From: Xanthomonas sp.
GTDB lineage: Bacteria; Pseudomonadota; Gammaproteobacteria; Xanthomonadales; Xanthomonadaceae
NCBI RefSeq assembly: GCF_017163755.1
Contig: NZ_JAFIWC010000006.1
Coordinates: 124,001-188,000 of the forward strand
DNA: 64,000 bases
Direction: 5' to 3'
The translations under genes were made by a program, and so were the position numbers. Positions 16,329 through 25,920 of this stretch are shown here, one piece after another. The notes beneath the pieces are model-generated. The model saw only the letters and a program-made list of their open reading frames with translations, made no database searches and was not told the origin of the DNA. The first letter of the stretch is position 1; every line of letters begins with the position of its first letter.

Positions 16329-16374
16329 TGCGATGGCGCCTTCGCGCGCCATCGCATTTCCGCCTCGCGCGGAA
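16329..16374 (+). terminator. Hairpin pair after hcp (partial terminator/attenuator)
   Basis: TGCGATGGCGC (16329-16339) pairs perfectly with GCGCCATCGCA (16346-16356), an 11-bp stem followed by TTT. A second stem TTCCGC/GCGGAA (16358-16363, 16369-16374) follows. As tssE-H lie downstream on the same strand with no other strong promoter seen, this probably reduces rather than ends read-through. Confidence 0.65.
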
Positions 16375-16467
16375 GACACAGGACCGACGCACAGCCGGGC
16401 CGCGCCATCCGCCGGCCGCGCCCAGTTGGCAGGAAGGCTCAAGGACGACTTCACGTAGGGGCGGTCA

Positions 16468-16956
16468 ATGAAGGGACTCGAACCCAGTCTGTTGGAAAAG
16501 CTGTTCGACGATGCGCCCAAGTCCACGAGCGGTGCGCACGTGTTCAAGGCGATCTCCATCGACCAGTACAAGGAATCGGTCGCTCGCGACCTGGAAGGCC
16601 TGTTGAACACCCGTTCGGCGTTCAGCGAGGAAGGCCTCACCGAATTTCCCAATTGCAAGCAGTCGTTGATGACCTACGGCCTCGGCGACTTTTCCGCGAT
16701 GAGCCTGGCCAACGCCTACGACCGCACGATGATCTGCCGCTCGCTGGAGCAGGCGATCGCGCGCCATGAGCGGCGCCTGCGCAACGTGCACGTGAAGCTG
16801 GAAACCGGCGGCCAGTTCGGCGGCGGCCTGCACTTCACCATCCATGCGCTGCTGGACATGGAGCCGGCGCGCGAGCCGGTGAGCTTCGACGCCATGCTGC
16901 AACCGTCCACGCTGCAGTATTCGGTCAGCCGCCTGCGGCGCCAGGCGACGCCCTGA
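16468..16956 (+). CDS. tssE: T6SS baseplate protein TssE (gp25-like)
   Basis: A 162-residue protein related to phage T4 gp25, the baseplate piece where sheath assembly begins. Conserved signature RDLEGLLNTRSAF, LMTYGLGDFSAM, and the C-terminal FTIHALLDMEPAREPVSFD. The ATG has AGGGGCGG just upstream. 149 nt after hcp, across the hairpins, and 2 nt before tssF. Confidence 0.95.
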   Translation: MKGLEPSLLEKLFDDAPKSTSGAHVFKAISIDQYKESVARDLEGLLNTRSAFSEEGLTEFPNCKQSLMTYGLGDFSAMSLANAYDRTMICRSLEQAIARHERRLRNVHVKLETGGQFGGGLHFTIHALLDMEPAREPVSFDAMLQPSTLQYSVSRLRRQATP

Positions 16957-16958
16957 CC

Positions 16959-18794
16959 ATGCAGGACCTGCTTCCCTTCTACGAACGCGAACTGGGCTAT
17001 CTGCGCCGCTACGGGCGCGAGTTCGCCGAGCGCTATCCCAAGATCGCCGGGCGCCTGCAGCTGTCGGCCGACGGCAGCCAGGATCCGCATGTCGAGCGCC
17101 TGATCGAGGCGTTCGCGCTGATGGGCGCGCGCATCTCCAAGCGCATCGAGGACGACTACCCCGAATTCACCGACGCGCTGCTGGAAGTGCTGTATCCGCA
17201 CTACCTGCGGCCGTTCCCGTCCTGCTCCATCGCCTACTTCGACATGGAAGGCGTGGCCGCCAAGCTCAGCGCGCCGATCCGCGTGCCGCGCGGCAGCTAC
17301 CTGCAGTCGCGCCCGGTGCGCGGGGTCAACTGCCGGTTCCGCACCGCCTACGACGTGGTGCTGGCGCCGGTGGCAGTGAAGGCCGCCAGCTACCGCGGCG
17401 TGGCCGAGGCGCCGATGGCGGTCAGCCTGCCGCCGGGTACCGGCGCGCAGATCTCGATCAGCTTCGAACTGCTGTCCGACCAGGCCTCGTTCGCCGGCCT
17501 GGGCACCGACGCGCTGCGCTTCTTCGTCGACGGCGAGCCGTCGTTCTGCTCGGCGATGCGCGATGCGCTGGCGCTGGGGGTCAAGGCGGCCTACGTGGAG
17601 TCCGACGGCAGCGGGCGCTGGCGCCGGCTGGCGGAAGCCCCATTGGCGCCGGTGGGCTTCGCCGACGACGAATCGCTGATCGACTTCCCGGCGCGTTCGC
17701 ATCCGGCCTACCGCTTGCTGACCGAGCTGTTCGGCTATCCGGACAAGTTCGGCTTCTTCGATCTGGCGCTCAAGCCGGTGACCGCCGGCGCCAGCCGCTG
17801 GTTCACGCTGCATCTGGTGCTGCAGGCCACCCCGCCCGATCGCGCCGCCAACCAGGTGCTCGAGGAACTGGACCGCAAGAACATCCGCCTGGGCTGCACG
17901 CCGGTGGTGAACCTGTTCGCGCAGCACGGCGAGCCGATCCGCGTCACCCACCGCAGCGTCACCTATCCGGTGGTCGCCGACGGGCGCCGCGCCTTCGCCT
18001 ACGAAGTGCATTCGATCGACTCGGTGCACCGCATCCGGCAGACCCCGCAGGGCGAGCTGATCCAGGAGTTCCGCCCGTTCTATTCGCTGCACCACGGCGA
18101 GGACCCCGAGCGCACCGGCCAGTACTGGGTCGCGCGCCGCGACGAGGACGTGGCGCGGCAGAGCCCCGGCTACGAGACCGAACTGAGCTTCGTGGACCTG
18201 GAATTCAACCCGACCCTGCCGCAGACCGACGTGGTCAGCGTCGAGCTCACCTGCAGCAACCGCGACCTGCCCAACCAGCTGGCCTACGGCATCGCCGGCG
18301 GCGACCTGTCGATCGAAGGCGGCACGCCGGCGCGGGCGATCAGCCTGCTGCGCAAGCCGAGCCGGCCGCTGCGTTTCCGCCACGGGCGCGGCGCGCAATG
18401 GCGGCTGATCTCGCACCTGTCGTTGAACCAGCTGTCGCTGACCGGCAGCGGCCTGCCGGCGCTGAAGGAGATGCTGCGCCTGTACGACATCTCCGGCAGC
18501 AGCGTGTCGTCGCGGCAGATCGACGGCATCGTCGGCATCGAGCAGCATCCGGTCACCACCTGGCTGTCCGGCAAGCATTTCGCCTCGGTGGTGCGCGGGC
18601 TGGAAGTGCGCCTGACCATCAGCGAAAGCCATTTCGTCGGTACCGGTGTGGCCGCGTTCGCGCACGTGCTCGACCACTTCTTCGGCCTCTACGTCCACGC
18701 CAACAGCTTTACCCGGCTGGTGCTCATTTCCAGCGAAACAGGGGAGGAACTCGTCAGATGCTCACCGCGAAGCGGCGAATCGATCCTGGCGTAG
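16959..18794 (+). CDS. tssF: T6SS baseplate protein TssF (ImpG/VasA)
   Basis: A 611-residue protein starting with the family signature LLPFYERELGYLRRYGREFAE, then EDDYPEFTDALLEVLYPHYLRPFPS. Two copies with one TssG form the baseplate wedge. Full length for the family. Begins 2 nt after tssE and overlaps tssG by 37 nt, so the EFG group is translationally coupled. Confidence 0.96.
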   Translation: MQDLLPFYERELGYLRRYGREFAERYPKIAGRLQLSADGSQDPHVERLIEAFALMGARISKRIEDDYPEFTDALLEVLYPHYLRPFPSCSIAYFDMEGVAAKLSAPIRVPRGSYLQSRPVRGVNCRFRTAYDVVLAPVAVKAASYRGVAEAPMAVSLPPGTGAQISISFELLSDQASFAGLGTDALRFFVDGEPSFCSAMRDALALGVKAAYVESDGSGRWRRLAEAPLAPVGFADDESLIDFPARSHPAYRLLTELFGYPDKFGFFDLALKPVTAGASRWFTLHLVLQATPPDRAANQVLEELDRKNIRLGCTPVVNLFAQHGEPIRVTHRSVTYPVVADGRRAFAYEVHSIDSVHRIRQTPQGELIQEFRPFYSLHHGEDPERTGQYWVARRDEDVARQSPGYETELSFVDLEFNPTLPQTDVVSVELTCSNRDLPNQLAYGIAGGDLSIEGGTPARAISLLRKPSRPLRFRHGRGAQWRLISHLSLNQLSLTGSGLPALKEMLRLYDISGSSVSSRQIDGIVGIEQHPVTTWLSGKHFASVVRGLEVRLTISESHFVGTGVAAFAHVLDHFFGLYVHANSFTRLVLISSETGEELVRCSPRSGESILA

Positions 18795-19849
18795 CGCTGC
18801 AACTGCTCGCCGAGCCGCATCGCTTCCAGTTCTTCCAGGCGATGCGGATTCTGGAGCGGGTGTTCCAGCGCCAGGGGGTCAAGGCCGGCCAGGCCCTGCC
18901 CACGCGCGTGCGTTTCCACAACTCGTTGTCGCTGGCGTTCCCGGCGACCGAGCTGGACGCCGTCGGCCAGGCCTATTCGCAGGACGGCGAGCGGCTGGAG
19001 AGCGACGCGGCACTGGCGTTCGCGATCGAGACCGAAAGCCTCGGCGAAGTGCACCTGACGCCTAACTTCATGGGCCTGCTGGGCACCTCCGGCGCACTGC
19101 CGCTGCACTACACCGAGACCCTGCACGAGCGCGAGCTGTACCAGCGCGACCGCACCCCGCGCGCGTTCCTGGACATGTTCTCCAACCGCGCGGTGGCGCT
19201 GCACTACGCGGCATGGAAGAAGCACCGGCTGGCGCTGCAGTACGAACTGGACCGGCGCGAGCGCTTCCTGCCGCTGGTGCTGTCGCTGCTGGGCATGGGC
19301 ATGCCCGGGTTGCGCGACCGCATGGTCGATGGCGACGGCGACGTGTTCGACCAGGCGGTGGCGTACTACGCCGGCGCCATCCGCCAGCGGCCGATCTCGG
19401 CCAAGCTGCTGCAGCGCGTGCTGGCCGACTACTTCAAGGTGCCGGTGGACCTGGAACAGTTCGTCGGCGCCTGGTACAAGGTGCCGGCGCAGCAGGCCAC
19501 GCGGCTGGGCCAGGCCAATGCCACGCTGGGTTCCAGCGCGCTGGCCGGCGAGCGGGTGTGGCAGCGCGACCTGCGCATGCGCCTGCGTTTCGGCCCGCTG
19601 GACCGCGAAGCCTTCGACCAGTTCCTGCCCGGCGGCAGCGCCGAGAAGGCGCTGTCCAAGTGGCTGACGCTGCTGACCGGCGGCGGGCTGGAATACGAGG
19701 TCAAGCTGGTGCTGCGCGCCGAGGACGTGCGCGGCTCCGGCGTCGGCGACGAACTGGGCGTGCGCCTGGGCTGGGACAGCTACCTGTGCTCGCGCCCGGA
19801 GACCAGGCCGCGCGCCGACACCACCTACGGCCTGCACACCCTGCAATGA
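18758..19849 (+). CDS. tssG: T6SS baseplate protein TssG (ImpH/VasB)
   Basis: A 363-residue protein. Start ATG at 18758, preceded by GGGGAGG, giving a typical N-terminus with HRFQFFQAMRILE. Further landmarks: NFMGLLGTSGALPLHYTE and DMFSNRAVALHYAAWKKHR. TssG joins the two TssF chains in the wedge and contacts TssK. The longer open frame upstream is a shadow of tssF. Confidence 0.95.
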   Translation: MLTAKRRIDPGVALQLLAEPHRFQFFQAMRILERVFQRQGVKAGQALPTRVRFHNSLSLAFPATELDAVGQAYSQDGERLESDAALAFAIETESLGEVHLTPNFMGLLGTSGALPLHYTETLHERELYQRDRTPRAFLDMFSNRAVALHYAAWKKHRLALQYELDRRERFLPLVLSLLGMGMPGLRDRMVDGDGDVFDQAVAYYAGAIRQRPISAKLLQRVLADYFKVPVDLEQFVGAWYKVPAQQATRLGQANATLGSSALAGERVWQRDLRMRLRFGPLDREAFDQFLPGGSAEKALSKWLTLLTGGGLEYEVKLVLRAEDVRGSGVGDELGVRLGWDSYLCSRPETRPRADTTYGLHTLQ

Positions 19850-19934
19850 ACCGGGCCCGAGCCCAACGCCGACGGCAGGCAGCACCGCCGGCGCCACATC
19901 ACGAAACCGCCAGCATGGAGCGTCCTGTTTTCGC

Positions 19935-22688
19935 ATGAGCATCAATCTCAAGACCCTGATCAGCAAGCTCGACGACACCTGCCGGCAGGCGGCCGAGCGC
20001 GCGGCCAACCTGTGCATGGCGCGCGGCAACTACGAAGTGGACCTGGAGCATCTGTTCCTGGCGCTGCTGGAACAGCCGCAGAGCGACTTCGTGCTGATCG
20101 CGCGCCGCTGCGGCATCTCGCCGGAGACGCTGGAGCGGGACCTCAGCGAGGAAGTCGGACGCTTCAAGAACGGCAACACGCGTACGCCGGTGTTCTCCCA
20201 GCACCTGCCCACGCTGTTCGAGCACGCCTGGCTGATCGCCTCGCTGGATTCGGAGACCACGCGTATCCGCAGCGGCCACCTGCTGCTGGCGATGCTGACC
20301 GAGCCGGACCTGTCGCAGCTGGCCTACCGCGGCTCCAAGCAGTTCGTGAAGATCAAGCTCGACGCGCTCAAGCACGACTTCGCCCGGCTCACCGAAGGCT
20401 CGCAGGAAGCCGGGCAGAGCCTGCGCTTCGCCGACGCCGGCCAGGCCGACGCCGGCGGCGACCCGGTCGACGGGCTGACCGGCACGCCGGACGGCAAGGG
20501 CGGCCTGACCAAGACCCCGGCGCTGGACCAGTTCACCACCAACCTCACCCAGCGCGCGCGCGACGCGCAGATCGACCCGGTGATCGGCCGCGACGGCGAG
20601 ATCCGCCAGGTGATCGACATCCTGATGCGGCGCCGCCAGAACAACCCGATCCTCACCGGCGAGGCGGGCGTCGGCAAGACCGCGGTGGTCGAGGGCCTGG
20701 CCCGGCGCATCGCCGAGAAGGACGTGCCCGACGTGCTGCAGGGCGTGGAACTGCACGTGCTGGACATGGGCCTGCTGCAGGCCGGCGCCAGCGTCAAGGG
20801 CGAGTTCGAGAACCGGCTCAAGAACGTCATCGACGAGGTCAAGAAGAGCCCGCACCCGATCATCCTGTTCATCGACGAGGCGCACACGATGATCGGCGCC
20901 GGCGGCACCGCCGGCCAGAACGACGCGGCGAACCTGCTCAAGCCGGCGCTGGCGCGCGGCGAACTGCGCACCATCGCCGCCACCACCTGGAGCGAATACA
21001 AGAAGTACTTCGAGAAGGACGCGGCGCTGGCGCGGCGCTTCCAGGTGGTCAAGGTCGAGGAGCCGAGCGAGACGCTGGCTTCGGCGATGCTGCGCGGCAT
21101 GGTGCCGCTGATGGAGAAGCACTTCGGCATCCGGGTGATGGACGAGGCGGTCACCGAGGCGGTGCGCCTGTCGCACCGCTACATCAGCGGCCGCCAGCTG
21201 CCGGACAAGGCGGTCAGCGTGCTCGATACCGCCTGCGCGAAGGTCGCGCTCGGGCAGAGCGCCACGCCGGCGATCATCGAGGACACGCGCAAGCACCTGG
21301 ACCGGCTCGAGGCCGAACTGGCCGCGCTGAACCGCGAGACCTCCGGCGGCGCCCGGCACCACGACGAGCGCGTGGCCGAGCTGCGGCAGGCGCAGGAAAG
21401 CGCGCGCCAGGTGCTGGCCGACAACGAGGCGCGGCTGGTGCGCGAGCGCGAGCTGGCCGAACGCATCGTCGCCCTGCGCACGCAGATGGAAGCGGCGCCG
21501 GCCGCCGCCGAACCTGCGCCGGCGGCCGACGGCGACGGTGCCGCAGCGGCCAAGCCGGCACGCGGCGCGGCGAAAAAGGCCATCGCGGCGGCCTCGCCGC
21601 AGCAGGCGCAGCTGGACGCGCTGCTCGCCGAGCTGCGCGAGCTGCAGGGCGAGACCCCGATGGTGCCGCTGCAGGTCGACGGCGGCGTGGTCGCCGAGAT
21701 CGTCTCGGCCTGGACCGGGGTGCCGCTGGGGCGCATGGTCAAGGACGAGATCCGCACCGTGCGCAACCTCGACCGCCTGCTGGTCGAGCGCGTCATCGGC
21801 CAGGACCACGCGCTGGCCGCGATCGCCCAGCGCGTGCGCACCGCCACCGCCAAGCTGGAGGACCCGAACAAGCCGCGCGGCGTGTTCATGTTCGTCGGCC
21901 CGTCCGGCGTCGGCAAGACCGAGACCGCCCTGGCGCTGGCCGACATCCTGTACGGCGGCGAGCGCAAGCTGATCACCATCAACATGAGCGAGTACCAGGA
22001 GGCGCACAGCGTGTCCGGGCTGAAGGGCTCCCCGCCCGGCTACGTCGGCTACGGCGAGGGCGGCGTGCTGACCGAGGCGGTGCGGCGCAATCCGTACAGC
22101 GTGGTGCTGCTGGACGAGGTGGAGAAGGCGCATCCGGACGTGCTGGAGATGTTCTTCCAGGTGTTCGACAAGGGCGCGATGGACGATGCCGAAGGCCGCG
22201 AGATCGACTTCCGCAACACCCTGATCATCCTCACCTCCAACGTCGGTTCCTCGCAGATCATGCAGGCCTGCCTGAACAAGCCGGCCGAGGAGATCCCGGA
22301 CGCCGAGGCGCTGGCCGAGGCGCTGCGCCCGATCCTGATGCGCAGCTTCAAGCCGGCCTTCCTCGGCCGCCTGAAGGTGGTGCCGTACTACCCGATCAAC
22401 GACGACGTGCTGGCGCAGATCATCGCGCTCAAGCTCGGCCGCATCCGCGACCGCGTCGCCGCCAACCACAAGGCCGCCTTCCAGTGGGATCCGAGCTTGG
22501 TGGAGGCGGTGCTGGCGCGCTGCACCGAGGTGGATTCGGGCGCGCGCAACGTCGACCACATCCTGAATGGGACGCTGTTGCCGGAAATCGCCGAGAGCGT
22601 GCTCGCGGCGATGGCCGAAGGCGGCAAAATCAACGCCATCAAGGTCGGCGCCGGCAAGAACGGCGCGTTCAAATACAAGCTATCCTGA
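19935..22688 (+). CDS. tssH: T6SS sheath-recycling AAA+ ATPase TssH (ClpV)
   Basis: A 917-residue Hsp100/Clp protein. Order: N-terminal Clp-N repeat domain (1-160) that binds contracted sheath TssC, first AAA+ with Walker A GEAGVGKTA (242-250) and Walker B FIDEAHT, the coiled-coil middle region, second AAA+ with Walker A GPSGVGKTE (655-663), and the ClpB-type D2-small C-terminal domain. An alanine-rich stretch near 515-560 extends the middle region. It extracts TssC from contracted sheaths for reuse. Starts 85 nt after tssG. Confidence 0.97.
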   Translation: MSINLKTLISKLDDTCRQAAERAANLCMARGNYEVDLEHLFLALLEQPQSDFVLIARRCGISPETLERDLSEEVGRFKNGNTRTPVFSQHLPTLFEHAWLIASLDSETTRIRSGHLLLAMLTEPDLSQLAYRGSKQFVKIKLDALKHDFARLTEGSQEAGQSLRFADAGQADAGGDPVDGLTGTPDGKGGLTKTPALDQFTTNLTQRARDAQIDPVIGRDGEIRQVIDILMRRRQNNPILTGEAGVGKTAVVEGLARRIAEKDVPDVLQGVELHVLDMGLLQAGASVKGEFENRLKNVIDEVKKSPHPIILFIDEAHTMIGAGGTAGQNDAANLLKPALARGELRTIAATTWSEYKKYFEKDAALARRFQVVKVEEPSETLASAMLRGMVPLMEKHFGIRVMDEAVTEAVRLSHRYISGRQLPDKAVSVLDTACAKVALGQSATPAIIEDTRKHLDRLEAELAALNRETSGGARHHDERVAELRQAQESARQVLADNEARLVRERELAERIVALRTQMEAAPAAAEPAPAADGDGAAAAKPARGAAKKAIAAASPQQAQLDALLAELRELQGETPMVPLQVDGGVVAEIVSAWTGVPLGRMVKDEIRTVRNLDRLLVERVIGQDHALAAIAQRVRTATAKLEDPNKPRGVFMFVGPSGVGKTETALALADILYGGERKLITINMSEYQEAHSVSGLKGSPPGYVGYGEGGVLTEAVRRNPYSVVLLDEVEKAHPDVLEMFFQVFDKGAMDDAEGREIDFRNTLIILTSNVGSSQIMQACLNKPAEEIPDAEALAEALRPILMRSFKPAFLGRLKVVPYYPINDDVLAQIIALKLGRIRDRVAANHKAAFQWDPSLVEAVLARCTEVDSGARNVDHILNGTLLPEIAESVLAAMAEGGKINAIKVGAGKNGAFKYKLS

Positions 22689-22720
22689 CACCCGCAGTCC
22701 ATCACCAAGGAGGAAACACC

Positions 22721-23074
22721 ATGGATTTCTACGGATACGATCGCGCCAAAGCCATTGCCCATTGCGACAGCCTGGCCCTGGGACGGGCGAGCCGCGACAC
22801 CGACAGCCTGCGCAGCTGGAACCGCCTGCGCCCGGAGCACGTGGTCGAGCTGCTTAGCAATGCCGCCGCCGACGCGCGCGCCGATGCGCGCACGCTGGCC
22901 TCGCTGATGGAGCGCGCTTCCTGGCGCATCCACATGCAGGCGCCGGCGCAGGCCAAGGCCAACCAGCTGGTCAGCAACGTGCGCGAAGTGGCGATCACCG
23001 CCGCGGGGCGCGAGTTCAAGCTGCAGTGCACCGAGACCCCGTCGCTGCAGCTCGAGCGCGTCATCGCCGCCTGA
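22721..23074 (+). CDS. Small conserved-looking protein between tssH and vgrG, unknown function
   Basis: A 117-residue soluble protein, mostly helical at its start (YDRAKAIAHCDSLALGRAS, RPEHVVELLSNAAADARADA) with a short beta-rich end (VREVAITAAGREFKLQCTETP). No signal peptide or membrane segment. A strong AGGAGG (caccAAGGAGGaaacacc) precedes the ATG, predicting high expression. It sits 32 nt after tssH and is followed by a terminator-like hairpin, so it is the last gene of the core operon. I do not recognise the family; a cytosolic T6SS accessory or chaperone is inference. Confidence 0.8.
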   Translation: MDFYGYDRAKAIAHCDSLALGRASRDTDSLRSWNRLRPEHVVELLSNAAADARADARTLASLMERASWRIHMQAPAQAKANQLVSNVREVAITAAGREFKLQCTETPSLQLERVIAA

Positions 23075-23100
23075 ATCGCTTCACCACGCGCCACCCTCCA

Positions 23101-23121
23101 GGCCGCGCTCGCGCGGCCTTT
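23101..23121 (+). terminator. Hairpin terminator after the core tss operon
   Basis: GGCCGCG (23101-23107) pairs with CGCGGCC (23112-23118) around a CTCG loop, followed by TTT. A Rho-independent-type structure separating the core operon from the right vgrG module. Confidence 0.6.
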
Positions 23122-23166
23122 GGCCGCTAGGCGCGGGCGGCCGATCTGTGATCGCAAGGAGCACCT

Positions 23167-25920
23167 ATGGACCCGGTCGCCACTGTACTTTCCGCCCTGA
23201 GCGCCGCCCCGCGGCAGCAGGAACGCTTGCTGCGGCTGCATACCGCGCTGGGCCCCGACGTGCTGGTCGCCGAGACCCTGGACGGCCGCGAGTCGGTCGA
23301 CGGCGGCGGTTTCCGTTTCGAAGTGGGCGCGCTGTCGGCCAATGCCGGCCTGAGCCTGGACGACCTGCTCGGCCAGCCGGTGCTGCTGGAACTGCTCACC
23401 GCCGATTCGACCACCGCGCTGCGTCCGTTCCACGGCCATGTCACCGCGTTCGAACGGCTCGGCAGCAACGGCGGGCTGGCGCGTTACCGGCTGGTGGTCG
23501 AGCCGTGGCTGGCGCTGCTGGCCCAGCGCCTGGACAGCTACGTGTTCCAGGACATGAGCGTGGTGGAGATCGCCGAGAGCGTGTTCGCCGACTACGCCGA
23601 GCAGGGCGCGCTCGCGCCGGCGTGGCGCTGGGAGCTGGCCGACCGCGGCGTGTACGCCAAGCGCAGCCTGACCACGCAATACGAGGAAACCGACTTCGCC
23701 TTCCTCAGCCGATTGCTGGCCGAGGAAGGCATCAGCTACTGGTTCGAACACACCGGCGCGGCCGACAGCGACACCCGCGGCACGCACACGCTGGTGCTGT
23801 CGGACCACAACGACGCCTTCGCCGACCTGGGCGCGGTGCGCTACCACCGCACCGACGTCACCGAGCAGCAGGACAGCGTGCAGCAGTGGTCGCCGGCGCG
23901 GCGCTGGCGTACCGCCAAGCTGGCGCGCGCCAGCTGGGACTACCGCAGCCTGAGCCTGCGTCCGGCCGGCGCCGAAGGCACCGCGCTGGGCGACATCGGC
24001 GCCGAGGACGTGGACACCGCCGGCCCGTACGGTTGGCAGAACACCGCGCGCGGCCAGCGCCGCGCGCAGCAGCAGCTCGATGCGCAGCAGGTGGCGGCGC
24101 AGACCATCGAAGGCCAGGGCAGCTGGCGCCGGCTCGCGCCGGGCAAGCGCTTCGCGCTGAGCCAGCATGTGGGCGTGGCCGCCGATGCGGCGTTCCTGTG
24201 CCTGCAGGTGCGGCACCAGGCGCGCAACAACCTCGGTGCGGATGTGTTCGACGCGCTGGAGCAGTCGCTGGGCACGGTGACCGTGGCCGGCGCGCCGCTG
24301 CCGTCGGCGCTGGCAGGCCTGGGCGCCGGCTATGCGCCGCCGCAAGACGATGCGTCGGTGGAGTTCTACCGCAACCAGTTCACCGCCCTGCCAGCCACGG
24401 CGACCTACCGGCCGCAGACCGAGGACGGCCATGGCCTGCGCCTGCATCCCAAGCCGACGGTGAGCGGCACGCTGAGCGCGATCGTGGTCAGCGACGGCGA
24501 CCCGGTGCAGTCCGACCGCGACCACCGGATCAAGGTGCAGTTCCCGTTCCAGCGCGGCGCCGACGCCAGCAGCGCGCTCGCGCACCCGGCCGGCGACGAC
24601 AACGCGCCGGGCACCGCCTCGGCGTGGACCTGGGTGCGGGTGATGACGCCGTGGGCCGGCGACAACTGGGGCGGCGTGGTGCTGCCGCGCAAGGGCCAGG
24701 AGGTGCTGGTAGCGTTCCTGGAAGGGGACATCGACCGGCCGGTGGTGATCGGCAGCATCTACAACGGACGCGGCCAGGACGACGCGGCGCACAACCAGGT
24801 CGGCGGCGGCGGGGCCGGCGCCACCGGCAATGCGCCGTCGTGGTTCCAGGGCAACGAGCACGGCGCGGTGTTCACCGGCTTCAAGAGCCAGGCGCTGGCG
24901 CAGAGCCAGGACGGCGCCGGCGGCTACCAGCAGCTGCGGCTGGACGACACCCCCGGCCAGGGCCGCGCGCAGCTGTCGACCACCCAGCACGCCAGCACGC
25001 TGACCCTGGGCCACCTGAAGGGCGGCGGCGACAACCTGCGCGAAGGCGAGCGCGGCTTCGGCGTCGAGCTGTCCACCCAGGCCTATGGCGCCGTGCGCGC
25101 CGGCCAGGGCCTGCTGCTGACCAGCGAGTCCGGGCAGCAGCAGCTGGCGGCCAGCGAGGCGCTGTCGCAGCTGGAGCAGGGCGAACAGCTGCTGCAGGCG
25201 CTGGCCGATGCGGCCAAGCAGCAGCAGGCGCAACTGCCGAACGACCCGGACACGCTGCCGGCGCAGGAAGGGCTCAAGACCCTGCAGGCCAGCCTCAAGG
25301 CGACGCAGAGCGGCAGCGCGGCAGGCCAGCTCAAAGGCGGCGACGGCCAGGCCCCGGGCTGGAGCAGCCCGGCGCTGCTCGGCAGCGGCACCGCGGGCAT
25401 GATGAGCCTGACTCCGGCCGACCAGGTCTGGGTCTCTGGCACGCAGACCGCGTTGCTCGCCGGCACCGCGCTGAACTGGGCCAGCCAGGCGCAACTGGTG
25501 ATGGCCGTGGCCGGCGGGCTGGTGCTGTACACCCAGGGCGGCGAACCGGTCGCCGGCAGCCCCAACCAGGAACGCGGCATCGCCCTGCACGCCGCGCAAG
25601 GCGCGGTCAGCGCCCGCGCGCACAAGAACCTGGCCAAGATCGCGGCCAAGACCCAGGTCAGGATCGCCAGCACCACCGCCGACATCCAGATCGCCGCCCC
25701 CAACAAGCACCTGCTGGCCACCGCCGCCGGCGCCTACATCAAGCTGGAAGGCGGCAACATCGAACTGGGCGCGCCGGGCAAGATCGAATTCAAGGGCGGG
25801 AACCGGGTGTGGACGGGGCCGCAGTCGGCAAGCAGCCAGACCACGCTGCCCAACGCGAGCTACAAGGGGTGCGACTACAAGATGCAGGCCGCGGCCCAGG
25901 GGGGAGAGGCGATTGTCTGA
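23167..25920 (+). CDS. vgrG: VgrG spike protein (TssI), right module
   Basis: A 917-residue spike protein. gp27-like N-terminal part (1-400, with QYEETDFAFLSRLLAEEGISYW), gp5-like OB-fold (IKVQFPFQRGADAS, NWGGVVLPRKGQEVLVAFLEGD, RPVVIGSIYNG), DUF2345-type extension with a glutamine/alanine-rich helical stretch (residues about 655-710) and a beta-repeat end (IKLEGGNIELGAPGKIEFKGG). A leader with AAGGAG precedes the ATG. The last 8 nt overlap the adaptor gene that follows, whose product probably loads the downstream effector onto this VgrG. Confidence 0.96.
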   Translation: MDPVATVLSALSAAPRQQERLLRLHTALGPDVLVAETLDGRESVDGGGFRFEVGALSANAGLSLDDLLGQPVLLELLTADSTTALRPFHGHVTAFERLGSNGGLARYRLVVEPWLALLAQRLDSYVFQDMSVVEIAESVFADYAEQGALAPAWRWELADRGVYAKRSLTTQYEETDFAFLSRLLAEEGISYWFEHTGAADSDTRGTHTLVLSDHNDAFADLGAVRYHRTDVTEQQDSVQQWSPARRWRTAKLARASWDYRSLSLRPAGAEGTALGDIGAEDVDTAGPYGWQNTARGQRRAQQQLDAQQVAAQTIEGQGSWRRLAPGKRFALSQHVGVAADAAFLCLQVRHQARNNLGADVFDALEQSLGTVTVAGAPLPSALAGLGAGYAPPQDDASVEFYRNQFTALPATATYRPQTEDGHGLRLHPKPTVSGTLSAIVVSDGDPVQSDRDHRIKVQFPFQRGADASSALAHPAGDDNAPGTASAWTWVRVMTPWAGDNWGGVVLPRKGQEVLVAFLEGDIDRPVVIGSIYNGRGQDDAAHNQVGGGGAGATGNAPSWFQGNEHGAVFTGFKSQALAQSQDGAGGYQQLRLDDTPGQGRAQLSTTQHASTLTLGHLKGGGDNLREGERGFGVELSTQAYGAVRAGQGLLLTSESGQQQLAASEALSQLEQGEQLLQALADAAKQQQAQLPNDPDTLPAQEGLKTLQASLKATQSGSAAGQLKGGDGQAPGWSSPALLGSGTAGMMSLTPADQVWVSGTQTALLAGTALNWASQAQLVMAVAGGLVLYTQGGEPVAGSPNQERGIALHAAQGAVSARAHKNLAKIAAKTQVRIASTTADIQIAAPNKHLLATAAGAYIKLEGGNIELGAPGKIEFKGGNRVWTGPQSASSQTTLPNASYKGCDYKMQAAAQGGEAIV

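Noticed and set aside
20012-22700. 1020-codon frame over tssH
   Set aside because: Only its last part (22721-23074) is a real gene; the rest is the shadow of tssH.
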